From Pseudomonas graminis (GTDB taxonomy: Bacteria; Pseudomonadota; Gammaproteobacteria; Pseudomonadales; Pseudomonadaceae): 64,000 nt of DNA. The stretch is from contig NZ_CP053746.1 in NCBI RefSeq assembly GCF_013201545.1, positions 4,726,501 through 4,790,500 of the forward strand. The letters run 5' to 3'. Position 1 is the stretch's first letter. Each line of letters opens with the position of its first letter. The notes beneath the pieces are model-generated. The model did no database searches, had not been told where the DNA came from, and saw nothing but the letters and a program-made list of their open reading frames with translations. Shown here piece after piece: positions 9,331 to 17,329 of the stretch. Both the position numbers and the translations under genes were made by a program.

Positions 9331-9369
9331 GCCCTCGAAGGTTGAGCTGGATGCCCACCCATCATTCAC

Positions 9370-9398
9370 TTGTACGATGTCTTATCACGAGGTATTAC
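9370..9398 (+). promoter_or_regulatory. Sigma-70-like promoter for the SMP-30 gene
   Basis: TTGTAC (9370-9375), a 17-base spacer and TATTAC (9393-9398) form a good sigma-70 match about 40 bases before the start codon. It lies directly after the repeat cluster, suggesting that the SMP-30 gene is transcribed separately from the cytochrome operon. Confidence 0.55.
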
Positions 9399-9437
9399 TA
9401 GCGGCCCGTAAAAAAATAATAGAACGGAGATCGCTAC

Positions 9438-10568
9438 ATGGACCCATCCCTGTCCGCCTTGCCCGAGCACGCTGAAATCCCAGAACCGTCAAGCGGCAAC
9501 ACCCGCCGCAGCTTCCTGAAAAAATCCCTCGCCGTTTCCGCTACGCTGGCCACCGTCGGCAGCGCCGCTCTGCCCCGCCTCGCGTCTGCCGCCGAACCTT
9601 TGAGCCAGCGCTACCCGGATCCGCTCGTTCACATTCTCGACGACAGTTTTCTAGAGCTGCGCGTGTTCAACGCCAGCGTCGAAAAACTCGCCACGGGCAT
9701 GCGTTGGGCCGAAGGACCGGTCTGGGTCGGTGACGGGCGTTACTTGCTGGTCAGCGACATCCCCAACAACCGCATCATGCGTTGGGACGAAATCACCGAC
9801 ACCTTCACGGTGTACCGCGAACATTCCAACTTCTCCAACGGCATGTGCCGCGATCGCCAGGGCCGCCTCATCGTCTGCGAGGGTTCCACCACCACCAGCG
9901 AAGGCCGGCGCATCACCCGCACTGAATACAACGGCACCCTTACCGTGCTGGCCGACAGCTTCGACGGCAAACCCTTTAACTCCCCCAACGACATCGTCTG
10001 CAAAAGCGACGGCTCGATCTGGTTCAGCGACCCGCCCTTCCAGACCAGCAATAACTACGAAGGCCACAAAATCACCCCAACCCAGCCCCACGCCGTCTAT
10101 CGCATCGACGGCGAGAGCAGGAAAGTCACCCGGGTGATCGACGACCTCGCCGGCCCCAACGGCCTGTGTTTCTCGCCAGACGAAAAGACCCTGTACGTCG
10201 TCGAAGGTCGCGCCAAACCGAACCGCCTGATCTGGGCCATCGCAGTCAAGGACGACGGCACACTAGGCAAACGCCGCAAACACATCGAAGGCCTAGACTA
10301 CGCCGCCATCGATGGCATCAAGTGCGACGAAGCCGGCAACCTGTGGTGCGGCTGGGGCGGCAATGGCGACCCGAAGGCTGACTTGGAGAAACTCGACGGC
10401 GTGCGGGTGTTCAACCCCCAGGGCAAGGCCATCGGGCACATCTCGCTACCTGAGCGCTGCCCGAACCTGTGCTTCGGCGGACGCGAAGGGAATCGGTTGT
10501 TCATGGCGAGCAGTCACTCGATTTATTCGCTGTTTGTGAATACGCGCGGGACGGGGTTTGCACTGTAG
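9438..10568 (+). CDS. SMP-30/gluconolactonase-family lactonase, Tat-exported
   Basis: A 376-residue six-bladed beta-propeller hydrolase expected to open sugar lactones such as gluconolactone in the periplasm, using a bound divalent metal. The N-terminus has a twin-arginine signal (TRRSFLKK, RR at 23-24) and an alanine-rich segment ending near ASA. The core shows family patterns: EGPVW, NDIVCKSDGSIWFSDP and GPNGLCFSPDEKTLY. It follows the FAD-dehydrogenase operon after a repeat-filled gap and has its own promoter. A dehydrogenase making a lactone and a lactonase removing it would fit together in the same compartment, but the exact substrate is not shown by the sequence. Confidence 0.85.
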   Translation: MDPSLSALPEHAEIPEPSSGNTRRSFLKKSLAVSATLATVGSAALPRLASAAEPLSQRYPDPLVHILDDSFLELRVFNASVEKLATGMRWAEGPVWVGDGRYLLVSDIPNNRIMRWDEITDTFTVYREHSNFSNGMCRDRQGRLIVCEGSTTTSEGRRITRTEYNGTLTVLADSFDGKPFNSPNDIVCKSDGSIWFSDPPFQTSNNYEGHKITPTQPHAVYRIDGESRKVTRVIDDLAGPNGLCFSPDEKTLYVVEGRAKPNRLIWAIAVKDDGTLGKRRKHIEGLDYAAIDGIKCDEAGNLWCGWGGNGDPKADLEKLDGVRVFNPQGKAIGHISLPERCPNLCFGGREGNRLFMASSHSIYSLFVNTRGTGFAL

Positions 10569-10586
10569 AGGTGTTCATTTGCTGCA

Positions 10587-10608
10587 TCGACGGCCGAATG
10601 GCCGTCGA
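10587..10608 (+). terminator. Hairpin after the SMP-30 gene
   Basis: TCGACGGCC and GGCCGTCGA form a perfect 9-bp stem with a GAAT loop, 18 bases after the stop. The T-run downstream is poor (CTTGGGTTG), so this may be a weak terminator or an RNA-stabilising hairpin. Confidence 0.45.
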
Positions 10609-10714
10609 CTTGGGTTGAGCCCTGGTTGAGGGGCCCGGCCCTTGGCCCCTTCATGTCGATACTAAATCGGTGGTTACCGTCTAGTACGCAAACAATGAAC
10701 GGACGGACTCTAAA

Positions 10715-10761
10715 GGGGACTGATTTATTTACAGCGCTTCACCGTAAATTAATCGGTCCCC
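10715..10761. repeat. 17-bp imperfect inverted repeat with GGGGAC ends
   Basis: GGGGACTGATTTATTTA (10715-10731) pairs with TAAATTAATCGGTCCCC (10745-10761) at 15 of 17 positions. A related half (AAAGGGGTCCGTCC) follows at about 10779 and another at 11486. Such GGGGAC/GTCCCC elements flank some REP-associated transposase genes in other bacteria (recalled, not checked); no transposase is present here. Confidence 0.5.
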
Positions 10762-10842
10762 GCGAGTTGGGACTAAATTTCAAAGGGGTCCGTCCTCTTT
10801 AACCCAACGAGATTTTCTGCCCCCGAACGCAGGGCAGGTCTT

Positions 10843-11343
10843 TCATAGGGCACCGGTGCAAAAAATCGGTATCGCGCCTGGCGTTGTGAGTTGCGCCCGC
10901 TCACCGGTCTTACGCCCAAATATCAAGTTCTCCATGGCTTGAACAAAGTCCAGTCCCTCTATCCAAAGCCCGTCGTGGATGAGGCTCAAGAGGTAGCAGC
11001 AACCATTTTCGTCCATTAACAGTGCGCCATGGCCGTGATGGACCTCGGCGATGCTCACTAAGGTAGTGCCTAGGCGTTGCTCCCACTCAAGGAAATCTTC
11101 GCTTCCATGCAGATGCTCAAATGTGCCAAACGCGACATCACTGGTAGCACAATCCTCTCCTGCGCCGCAGGTGCCCACCTGCACCCCGGCAAGCTGTTCA
11201 AGGAGAGCAGCGGCAGGATGCTCAGGTGGAATGTAATGCGGTAGTGGTTCAGTGGAAATGCTGGGCCAGCCTGCAGCGAGAAACAGTGGGCTCAGGCTCT
11301 TAGGAAGTTTGATGAGCGGAGCTACGTTCAATGTGTCGGTCAC
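10843..11343 (-). CDS. Orphan SUKH-type immunity protein
   Basis: A 166-residue protein with the pattern of SUKH-3-like immunity proteins: a proline-rich N-terminal segment leading into YIPPEHPAAALLEQLAGVQVG, then an alpha/beta core with HGALLMDENGCCYLL. SUKH proteins bind and neutralise nuclease tips of polymorphic toxins. No toxin open reading frame precedes it; instead the upstream region is a near-copy of the sequence upstream of the neighbouring rhs gene. It is therefore best read as a spare immunity gene kept downstream of an active toxin-immunity pair. The start is GTG 11343 with a weak ribosome-binding site. The SUKH call rests on pattern recognition, so a different small immunity fold is possible. 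Confidence 0.65.
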   Translation of the reverse strand: MTDTLNVAPLIKLPKSLSPLFLAAGWPSISTEPLPHYIPPEHPAAALLEQLAGVQVGTCGAGEDCATSDVAFGTFEHLHGSEDFLEWEQRLGTTLVSIAEVHHGHGALLMDENGCCYLLSLIHDGLWIEGLDFVQAMENLIFGRKTGERAQLTTPGAIPIFCTGAL

Positions 11344-11394
11344 GATTTTACCAAGCTGTTAGTGGGTGATATAACCCCGCATTCGCTTCGTGGT

Positions 11395-11477
11395 GCGTGA
11401 ATGCCAATCCGGGGGCCACGGAGATATCAAGGCTTATGCCTCTATAAATTAGCCGAGCAAAATCAATAAGTTAAGAA
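11395..11477. repeat. Direct repeat A, upstream of the orphan immunity gene
   Basis: An 83-base block starting GCGTGAATGCCAATCC and ending near TTAAGAA recurs at 16534-16617 upstream of rhs in the same orientation, at close to 90% identity by eye. Copy A ends 52 bases before the orphan immunity start. It may carry a promoter shared by both genes or mark a recombination site. Confidence 0.85.
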
Positions 11478-11508
11478 AAGAGTTAAAGGGGTCCGCCCCC
11501 TCTAACTC
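11471..11508 (-). terminator. Rho-independent terminator of the rhs-immunity unit
   Basis: On the minus strand, a hairpin with arms TAACTC/GAGTTA plus GGGGG/CCCC (11480-11508) is followed directly by TTTTCTTAA. It lies about 20 bases after the HEAT-like immunity stop and overlaps the outer end of direct repeat A. Confidence 0.7.
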
Positions 11509-11527
11509 ACTCTGACTTTGGGCATAG

Positions 11528-11863
11528 TTATCGATTGATAAAGATATCGATATCATCAAGAGCATCCTGAGCTCTACCAGACAAGGTCCTGTGCTTAAGC
11601 TTTTCAAGTAGCACCGGCATGACTAAAGATTTGTCGATTACTTTGTGCATGCGGGCAACATGACCTATGCATGTCAGTGCCAGTCCTCTGACGTCCTCGT
11701 TGCGATGATTCTTTATTGCTTCTATGCACTTAAGCTGAATCCATTGCGGATCATCAATGTTAAAACACAGATACATAAGTGCATCCGTAGCTACCTCCGC
11801 ATCTTCCGACCGCAACATAACATCGAGCTCCTCTTGGCTATATGGGGGGGTGGTAGCGCTCAT
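11528..11863 (-). CDS. HEAT-repeat-like immunity protein for the Rhs toxin
   Basis: A 111-residue, probably cytosolic, all-helical protein. Short helices recur with the pattern VATDALMYLCFN, WIQLKCIEAIKNH, VRGLALTCIGHVARMH and PVLLEKLKH, as in HEAT-like proteins found next to polymorphic toxins. Its ATG (11863) overlaps the rhs stop (ATGA), so the two are translationally coupled, the standard arrangement for a cognate immunity gene. A GGGAAG ribosome-binding site lies inside the toxin's last codons. The coding sequence is clearly more AT-rich than the rhs core, as is the toxin tip, indicating they arrived together. The longer frame starting at 11944 would overlap the toxin and is rejected. 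Confidence 0.8.
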   Translation of the reverse strand: MSATTPPYSQEELDVMLRSEDAEVATDALMYLCFNIDDPQWIQLKCIEAIKNHRNEDVRGLALTCIGHVARMHKVIDKSLVMPVLLEKLKHRTLSGRAQDALDDIDIFINR

Positions 11864-14800
11864 TTTTTGATCTTCCCTTTGCCTGTTACCATGCCAGCTT
11901 TTCTGAATGCCCATTGTTGTTCGTTGTGCAAATCGCACCAGCAACGTACGTGCCCATGAAATTCTTCGTCACCATTTGGGTAAGTTTCGGTCTTATCCAG
12001 CACGACGAACTCCTTATTTTCTACATCTAGCCCGACTCGTCTATGGGAGGTTTCCTTAACTTGAACTGAATTATTCAGCGCTACTTGGCCGTTCGTTGGC
12101 GCACGGCTTTTAACTGCATTGTCTGAGGTTCCGTGATAAGGAGCATTCTTGAATATCCGAGCTAATCCTAGAGGATCGATCCAAGCGGTAGGATTCGGCA
12201 CATATTGGTAGAGGTTCAGCCCACCACTGTAGCCAATCGGGTCCTTGCTGATGAACCGCCCGACCCTTGGATCATAGTACCGATGGCGGTTGTAGTGCAG
12301 GCCGGTTTCGTGGTCGTGGTATTGGCCCTGAAAGCGGATTGGGTTGGTTAGGCCGATCTGTTGGGCGAATTTAGAGCGCTGCTCTTGGGCCTCTCCCCAC
12401 GCTTTGTATTCGGCGCTCCAGGCGGTGTTGCCGTTTTGATCGGTGATTTCCTGAGGCGTGCCGAGGTGGTCGCATTGGTACCAGGCGAGGGCGTCGATTG
12501 GCAGTGCGACAGGTTTGTAGTTCCAGAGCGGGTCTTCTTTGAAGTTATAGCGACCGGTGTAAGTTGGTTGGCTGACGAGACGGATCGTTTCGTGGCGGAT
12601 GGCCTGGGCTACCGGGACGAAGGTGCCGGGCTCGTGGATGTAATGCACCGTGCGGCCGAGGGCGCCGACGTATGGCGGCGGGCTGCTTTCCCAAGCCAGG
12701 TTGTCGCCATCCCAGCCGTACAGCGTGAAGCCGCAGCCAAGCTCGTGTTCCTTGCGGGCGTGTTTGTTTTCATTCCAGCCGGTACCGGCTTCCGGGCGTG
12801 GGCGGTAGTGGGCTTTTGAGAGTTTGTAGAGGCGACGTCCGAGGGGGTCGTAGCCGAAGTCGACGGTGAGGCGCGGATCTCGGAAGTGCGCCAGACGATC
12901 GAAGAGGTCCCAGTGCAGTTCGCTGCGCAGTCCGTTGGTCCAGCGCGTTGTCTGGTTGCCGCGTTCGTCGTATTCGTAGTGGTTGCCGGCGTAGTCGCAC
13001 AGCAGGTTGTCGATCAATTTGTGGCGGATTGGCTCGGGATCGAGGGGACGTCGTGTTGGTGCGGCGCTGTCGTCGAGCAGGTTGCTGGCCGGGTCGAAGG
13101 CGAAGGTTTCTGTGCCGAGGCGGCTCGTTGCGGCGAGCAGGCGGCTGACCGGGTCGTATTTATAAGCAAGGACCCCACGGCAGCTGTCGTTGATGTCGGT
13201 GAGTTGGCCGGCGGCGTCGTAGGTGTAGGCGCGTTTGATGAGCGTGGATTTGTCGTCTGCTCGGCCCAGTAGTTGCTCTTGCAGGCGTCCCGCCGGGTCC
13301 CAGCTTTGGGTTTGCAGCAGTTGGTTGCCCTGATGGCGGGCGACTTCGCGGTGCAGATCATCGCGCTCGTAACTGAGCAGTTCGTGCTCGTCGAGCTTCA
13401 GACCGAGCAGATGGCCACTGCCGTAGGTCAGCCAGCTGACGCGATGGCCGTCCGGGCGGATAGTTGCGACGCGGTTATTGAGCGCGTCGTACTCGTGCTG
13501 CCAGACGGCAACCAGTGGCTTATCCAGGTTCGAGTAATGCTGGTGCTCGCGCAGCAGGTTGCCCGCTGGATCGTGAAACCATTGCAGCTTGCTGATGGCG
13601 TTGGTCGCCATGACCAACTGGCCGTTGCCGTCGTAGGCAAAGGTTTCGCTCTGGGACTTTTCGCCGAGGGTTGCACGGCGTTCGGTGAGACGGCCCATGG
13701 GGTCGAAGGTCAGCGCAATCGTGCGCTGGCCATTCACCGTCTGAGCAAGCTTTCCTGTTTCGGGATCGTATTGATAGCGGCTAGAACGCCCATCGAACCC
13801 GCGCTCCTCCAGCAGCCTGCCCACAGGATCGTAGTGAAAATGCGCACGGCGCTCGTTTTCGTTTTCCAGCGCTACAAGGCGCCCCAGTTTGTCCCAGCGG
13901 TAACGCAAGGTTTGCTCGGCAGCGTCGACGCGTTCGGCGATGAAACCTGCAGCGGTGTAACGCCAGGTGGTGCAGCGTTCAAGGCCGTCCGAGTGGGCAA
14001 GTAAGCGGCCTTCGGCGTCGCGGCTAAAACGTTCTTCGGTTTTGTCCGGGTGTTTGATCAACACCAACTGGCCTGATTTATATTCGTAAGCGGTGCTATG
14101 CCCGGCCGGGTCGGTGAAGCGAACCATCTGGCCGCGATCGTCGTACTCCCAAACACTCAGCTTGCCGGAGCAGTCGGTGTACTTAACGAGTTGTCCGGCG
14201 TCGTTGTAGGCCAACGCCTTTGTATTGCCGTTAGCGTCCTTGATGGCCGTAGGAAGCCCGAACGTGTTGTAGGCGTATTCGGTTGTGTTCTCTAGCGGAT
14301 CAATCGCTTCAACGAGATTTCCGCGAAGGTCATAGTCCCGTTTCCACAGCCCACCCTCGCCATCGCTGATCTTGATCAGGTGGCTTTTGTCGTCGTAGGC
14401 GTAATTCATCACGCTGTGATCAGCGCGGGTGTGCTCGGTCAGGTTGCTGAGTTTGTCGTAGCGATAGCGGTCGGTACTGCCGTCGGTATGAACGTGGCGG
14501 ATGATGTTTTTCGCGGCGTCGCGGAAGAACCATTCGGAACGGCCATCGGCATGACAAATGCGGTAGGTGTAACCCAGGCTGTCGTAGTAATGCCGGGTTT
14601 CATGACCCAAAGCGTCAGTGACGTAGGTCAGACGGATGTTTTCATCCCACGCCAATCGCGTGTCAAAACTGCCGTCGTCCGCCCATTCGCGGATGGCTTT
14701 CGCGTCGGGGCCCGTGCCTTGCCACTGCAAATTCAGGCCGCGATTGGTGCGATCGGTGTAGCGGGTGATCAGGTGGTCTTGATACTGGTAACGCCAAGCG

Positions 14801-16497
14801 GCGCCGTTCTCATCCTGAGCCAGGACAAGATCGCCAGAATCGTCGTACTGATACGCACAGAGTTGGCGTTTGACGGCGCCGTCACGAACTTCCCAAAGGC
14901 CGGTCAGACGCCCCTGATCATCAATCAAAGTGCCCAGACGAAGATGGACTTTACTGACATCTTTCTCCGAGTACGTCACCAACTCGGAGAGCATCAAACG
15001 CCCATCATGTCGATGCTCGTAATGCAGCATCACCCCAGCGCCGTTGGGCAGCACTGTGTTAATCAGAACAAACCGCTGTCCACGCCGAACATAGGTCTCC
15101 CTGTGATCCAGGCCACGCATCAGCAATAACCGATCTTCGCTGAGGCGAACGACCGTCAGGTTTTCAATGGCGTTGAAGTGAAACAGCTTGACCTTGGGAA
15201 GAGGGAATTCATGGCTACGCCCATCGGAGTCATGAAACACCAAACCATCGCCGACGAGATCAAATCGCGTGGTAAACGGCGTGATCCAACGCGCACCGAT
15301 GACATCCTGATCGTAGGCATCCAGACTCGAGCAATAAGTCCGAGTCCACTCAATGGGAAGCGGCCCTGGCAAACTAAAGTCGGTATGACTGACCGACTCA
15401 GAACCCATCGCAAAACTAATACTGTTGGCCGTAGAGGCGCAGGCACAATTCTTGAGCTCGTTAGGCCGCCCCTTGGCAGGCTTCTCGTGCTGAACAACCT
15501 CAAGCTTCCCTTCACCGGCCCTGCGCTTGGCCTGATTCACCACCCCGGGCTTGATGTTGAACGACTGCCCATGCCCGTTGCGCGCACGCCAACTGACGAC
15601 CGCTCCCTCCAAGGTCACCAGCAACGCAGCGATAGAATGCTGAGCCCCGGGATCCGCAAGCCCCTTAATTTGCGTGCGAGCCTGAAGAGCCAGGTCACGC
15701 AATAACCTGGCCTGCCTGCCCACCTCCTTTTTAACCGCTTCAGGCACAAGGTGTTCGACGGCGCCATTCACCGCACCCTTGCCCGCCGCAACGCAAACCT
15801 CCGCAGCCGCCGCAAAAATATTCCCAATCGCCGCCTGAGGATCGTAGGCCCAAAGATCGCCTGCGGCCTGAACCAGCTGCTGCGCCTCAAGCAAATCACC
15901 CTTGGCATTCAGCTCCGGGTTAACCAGCTTCTCCAGACCGGCAGCAATCTGGAAGAGCACGCCTTCCCCGAGCTTCCCGGCGTTCTCAAGAATCCCCGGC
16001 AGCTTCCCCTGCGCCTGGGTCACAAAGTCATCAAGCGTCCCGACAATGGTGGCATTGAGGTGCCCGATCAGCACCTCGATCAGCGCATCGCCCAACAGCA
16101 TCTTCCCCGCCTGACGCATCTCCTGACGCACCAGAAACAGCATTGGCCGTAGGCTCATACGTGCCGCCGCCATGCCCGGCGGGATGGGGACCATGCCGAT
16201 CAGGTTGATGCCCAAACTGACCCAATCCAGCGGGTCGCGCTCGTCACTGGTCGCCAGCCGAGCGATGTCATTCAGCGCATCGACCAGCGCCATGATGTTG
16301 CCCACCACCGGCAGCCCGCCGGCCACGCTCTTGATCCGTTCAAGCGAAACGACCCCGCCGCTGATGCCCTGCAGCCAGGCATCGACATTGGCCGCACCCG
16401 CTCCCACGTCCTCAAGCTGAATCAGATCAAGTGGAACGATCGCCACCTGCGGCTTGTTTTTTGCGTCGCTGCTGGACGTAACTGCGGGGTTTGCCAA
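11860..16497 (-). CDS. Rhs polymorphic toxin with exchangeable C-terminal tip
   Basis: A 1545-residue Rhs protein. The N-terminal ~340 residues hold hydrophobic segments (near 60-80 and 95-130) and no PAAR motif that I could see. A DUF6531-like start (about 355-450) leads into dozens of YD repeats (about 450-1400) forming the Rhs shell. The hyperconserved RYYDPRVGRFISKDPIG and the self-cleavage motif P-x5-DPLGL end the core; the last 100 residues (11863-12162) are the toxin. This tip carries YHG, a RAPTNGQ-x-AL-x2-S block, RRVGLD and FHGHVR, resembling the group called polymorphic toxin type 17 (recalled), probably a nuclease. Delivery is probably by type VI secretion, but no vgrG or Eag chaperone is nearby. 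The start is TTG 16497 with GGAGAG five bases upstream. The tip is AT-richer than the core. Confidence 0.88.
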   Translation of the reverse strand: MANPAVTSSSDAKNKPQVAIVPLDLIQLEDVGAGAANVDAWLQGISGGVVSLERIKSVAGGLPVVGNIMALVDALNDIARLATSDERDPLDWVSLGINLIGMVPIPPGMAAARMSLRPMLFLVRQEMRQAGKMLLGDALIEVLIGHLNATIVGTLDDFVTQAQGKLPGILENAGKLGEGVLFQIAAGLEKLVNPELNAKGDLLEAQQLVQAAGDLWAYDPQAAIGNIFAAAAEVCVAAGKGAVNGAVEHLVPEAVKKEVGRQARLLRDLALQARTQIKGLADPGAQHSIAALLVTLEGAVVSWRARNGHGQSFNIKPGVVNQAKRRAGEGKLEVVQHEKPAKGRPNELKNCACASTANSISFAMGSESVSHTDFSLPGPLPIEWTRTYCSSLDAYDQDVIGARWITPFTTRFDLVGDGLVFHDSDGRSHEFPLPKVKLFHFNAIENLTVVRLSEDRLLLMRGLDHRETYVRRGQRFVLINTVLPNGAGVMLHYEHRHDGRLMLSELVTYSEKDVSKVHLRLGTLIDDQGRLTGLWEVRDGAVKRQLCAYQYDDSGDLVLAQDENGAAWRYQYQDHLITRYTDRTNRGLNLQWQGTGPDAKAIREWADDGSFDTRLAWDENIRLTYVTDALGHETRHYYDSLGYTYRICHADGRSEWFFRDAAKNIIRHVHTDGSTDRYRYDKLSNLTEHTRADHSVMNYAYDDKSHLIKISDGEGGLWKRDYDLRGNLVEAIDPLENTTEYAYNTFGLPTAIKDANGNTKALAYNDAGQLVKYTDCSGKLSVWEYDDRGQMVRFTDPAGHSTAYEYKSGQLVLIKHPDKTEERFSRDAEGRLLAHSDGLERCTTWRYTAAGFIAERVDAAEQTLRYRWDKLGRLVALENENERRAHFHYDPVGRLLEERGFDGRSSRYQYDPETGKLAQTVNGQRTIALTFDPMGRLTERRATLGEKSQSETFAYDGNGQLVMATNAISKLQWFHDPAGNLLREHQHYSNLDKPLVAVWQHEYDALNNRVATIRPDGHRVSWLTYGSGHLLGLKLDEHELLSYERDDLHREVARHQGNQLLQTQSWDPAGRLQEQLLGRADDKSTLIKRAYTYDAAGQLTDINDSCRGVLAYKYDPVSRLLAATSRLGTETFAFDPASNLLDDSAAPTRRPLDPEPIRHKLIDNLLCDYAGNHYEYDERGNQTTRWTNGLRSELHWDLFDRLAHFRDPRLTVDFGYDPLGRRLYKLSKAHYRPRPEAGTGWNENKHARKEHELGCGFTLYGWDGDNLAWESSPPPYVGALGRTVHYIHEPGTFVPVAQAIRHETIRLVSQPTYTGRYNFKEDPLWNYKPVALPIDALAWYQCDHLGTPQEITDQNGNTAWSAEYKAWGEAQEQRSKFAQQIGLTNPIRFQGQYHDHETGLHYNRHRYYDPRVGRFISKDPIGYSGGLNLYQYVPNPTAWIDPLGLARIFKNAPYHGTSDNAVKSRAPTNGQVALNNSVQVKETSHRRVGLDVENKEFVVLDKTETYPNGDEEFHGHVRCWCDLHNEQQWAFRKAGMVTGKGKIKK

Positions 16498-16533
16498 CGG
16501 TGCTCTCCGTGCTCAAAAAAACCATCCGAAGAG

Positions 16534-16617
16534 GCGTGAATGCCAATCCGGGGGGCACGGAGATATCAAGGGCTGTGCCAACTATGAATTAGCCAAGCAA
16601 AATCAATAGCTTAAGAA
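16534..16617. repeat. Direct repeat B, upstream of rhs
   Basis: The partner of repeat A (11395-11477), in the same orientation and ending 36 bases before the rhs start codon. On the minus strand it contains TGGCAC-N5-TTGAT, close to the sigma-54 pattern TGGCAC-N5-TTGCW except for one base in the -12 element; copy A has AGGCAT-N5-TTGAT. Recombination between A and B would remove rhs and its immunity gene. Confidence 0.82.
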
Positions 16618-16666
16618 GAAAAACAGGAGGATTTGGCGAACGCCAACCCAGACAACAAAGCAAAAG

Positions 16667-16789
16667 TGCGCAAGAAGTTGCGCACCCCTGCGCAACTTCT
16701 TGCGCAGTCGTCTGCAGGCCACGGACAACGTGGCCTCAAACGTATTAACCACACAAACTTCAACCATCGAGTGCGCAACTTTTTGCGCA
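16667..16789. promoter_or_regulatory. Three TGCGCAA-N4-TTGCGCA dyads
   Basis: Perfect 7-bp inverted repeats with 4-base spacers lie at 16667-16684, 16689-16706 and 16772-16789. The first two are separated by CCCC and are reverse complements of each other, so together they can also form an 18-bp hairpin. They lie between the end of the HxlR gene and the rhs upstream repeat. Three spaced identical dyads suggest cooperative binding of a regulator; termination of the HxlR transcript by the large hairpin (followed on the minus strand by ACTTTTGCTTTG) is the alternative. Confidence 0.65.
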
Positions 16790-16831
16790 TCATGGCACTA
16801 CAGCATTAACGCCCTAACCGGCCCCACCCGA

Positions 16832-17245
16832 TCACTCAAGCACCACTCCTCTACCCTCCCGCGCGGCCAGAATGCGTGGCAGGTTTTCCTCGATCCAGGT
16901 CGTCAGCCCGTCCATCTGCAACGCGACCTCTTCACCCATTGCAGTCAGCCGATATTCGACATGGGGCGGCACCACGGGCAGTGCCTTGCGGTCAACAAAC
17001 CCGTCCTGTTCCAGGCTTTGCAGCGTCTGCGAAAGCATCTTCTCGCTAACACCGCCGATCTTGCGCCGCAGTTCGCTGAACCGGTGCATGCCGTCCAGCA
17101 ACACCACCAGCACCAGCACGCCCCAGCGGCTGCACACATGATTGAGGATCTCCCGCGACGGGCAATCCCTGGCCAACACCTCACCGGTACGGATGCGCTC
17201 CAGCAAGGAAACGCTGACTGCTGCGGGAATAGCACTGTCGTTCAT
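16832..17245 (-). CDS. qorR: HxlR-family transcriptional regulator (QorR/YtfH type)
   Basis: A 137-residue winged-helix DNA-binding protein of the HxlR family. A cysteine near the N-terminus (LARDCPSREIL) precedes the conserved wHTH segments HRFSELRRKIGGVSEKMLSQTLQSLEQDGFV and VEYRLTAMGEEV. In related QorR/HypR proteins that cysteine senses electrophiles or disulphide stress. It is transcribed divergently from qorB, the same arrangement as E. coli ytfH-ytfG, so it most likely controls qorB and itself through the palindrome between them. ATG 17245 is chosen over GTG 17248 because AAGGTAAG is well spaced from it. Confidence 0.85.
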   Translation of the reverse strand: MNDSAIPAAVSVSLLERIRTGEVLARDCPSREILNHVCSRWGVLVLVVLLDGMHRFSELRRKIGGVSEKMLSQTLQSLEQDGFVDRKALPVVPPHVEYRLTAMGEEVALQMDGLTTWIEENLPRILAAREGRGVVLE

Positions 17246-17252
17246 CACGCTT

Positions 17253-17279
17253 ACCTTTTTGTGCGTACTTACGAAAGGT
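17253..17279. promoter_or_regulatory. Probable QorR operator between the divergent genes
   Basis: ACCTTT (17253-17258) and AAAGGT (17274-17279) form an inverted repeat around GTGCGTACTTACG-type sequence in the 84-base gap between the HxlR gene and qorB. The size and position fit an HxlR-family operator controlling both genes. Confidence 0.5.
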
Positions 17280-17329
17280 TAGCACGGTGATTATGCTTGA
17301 GGCTCATTCAATCTCGTTCGGGACTCATC

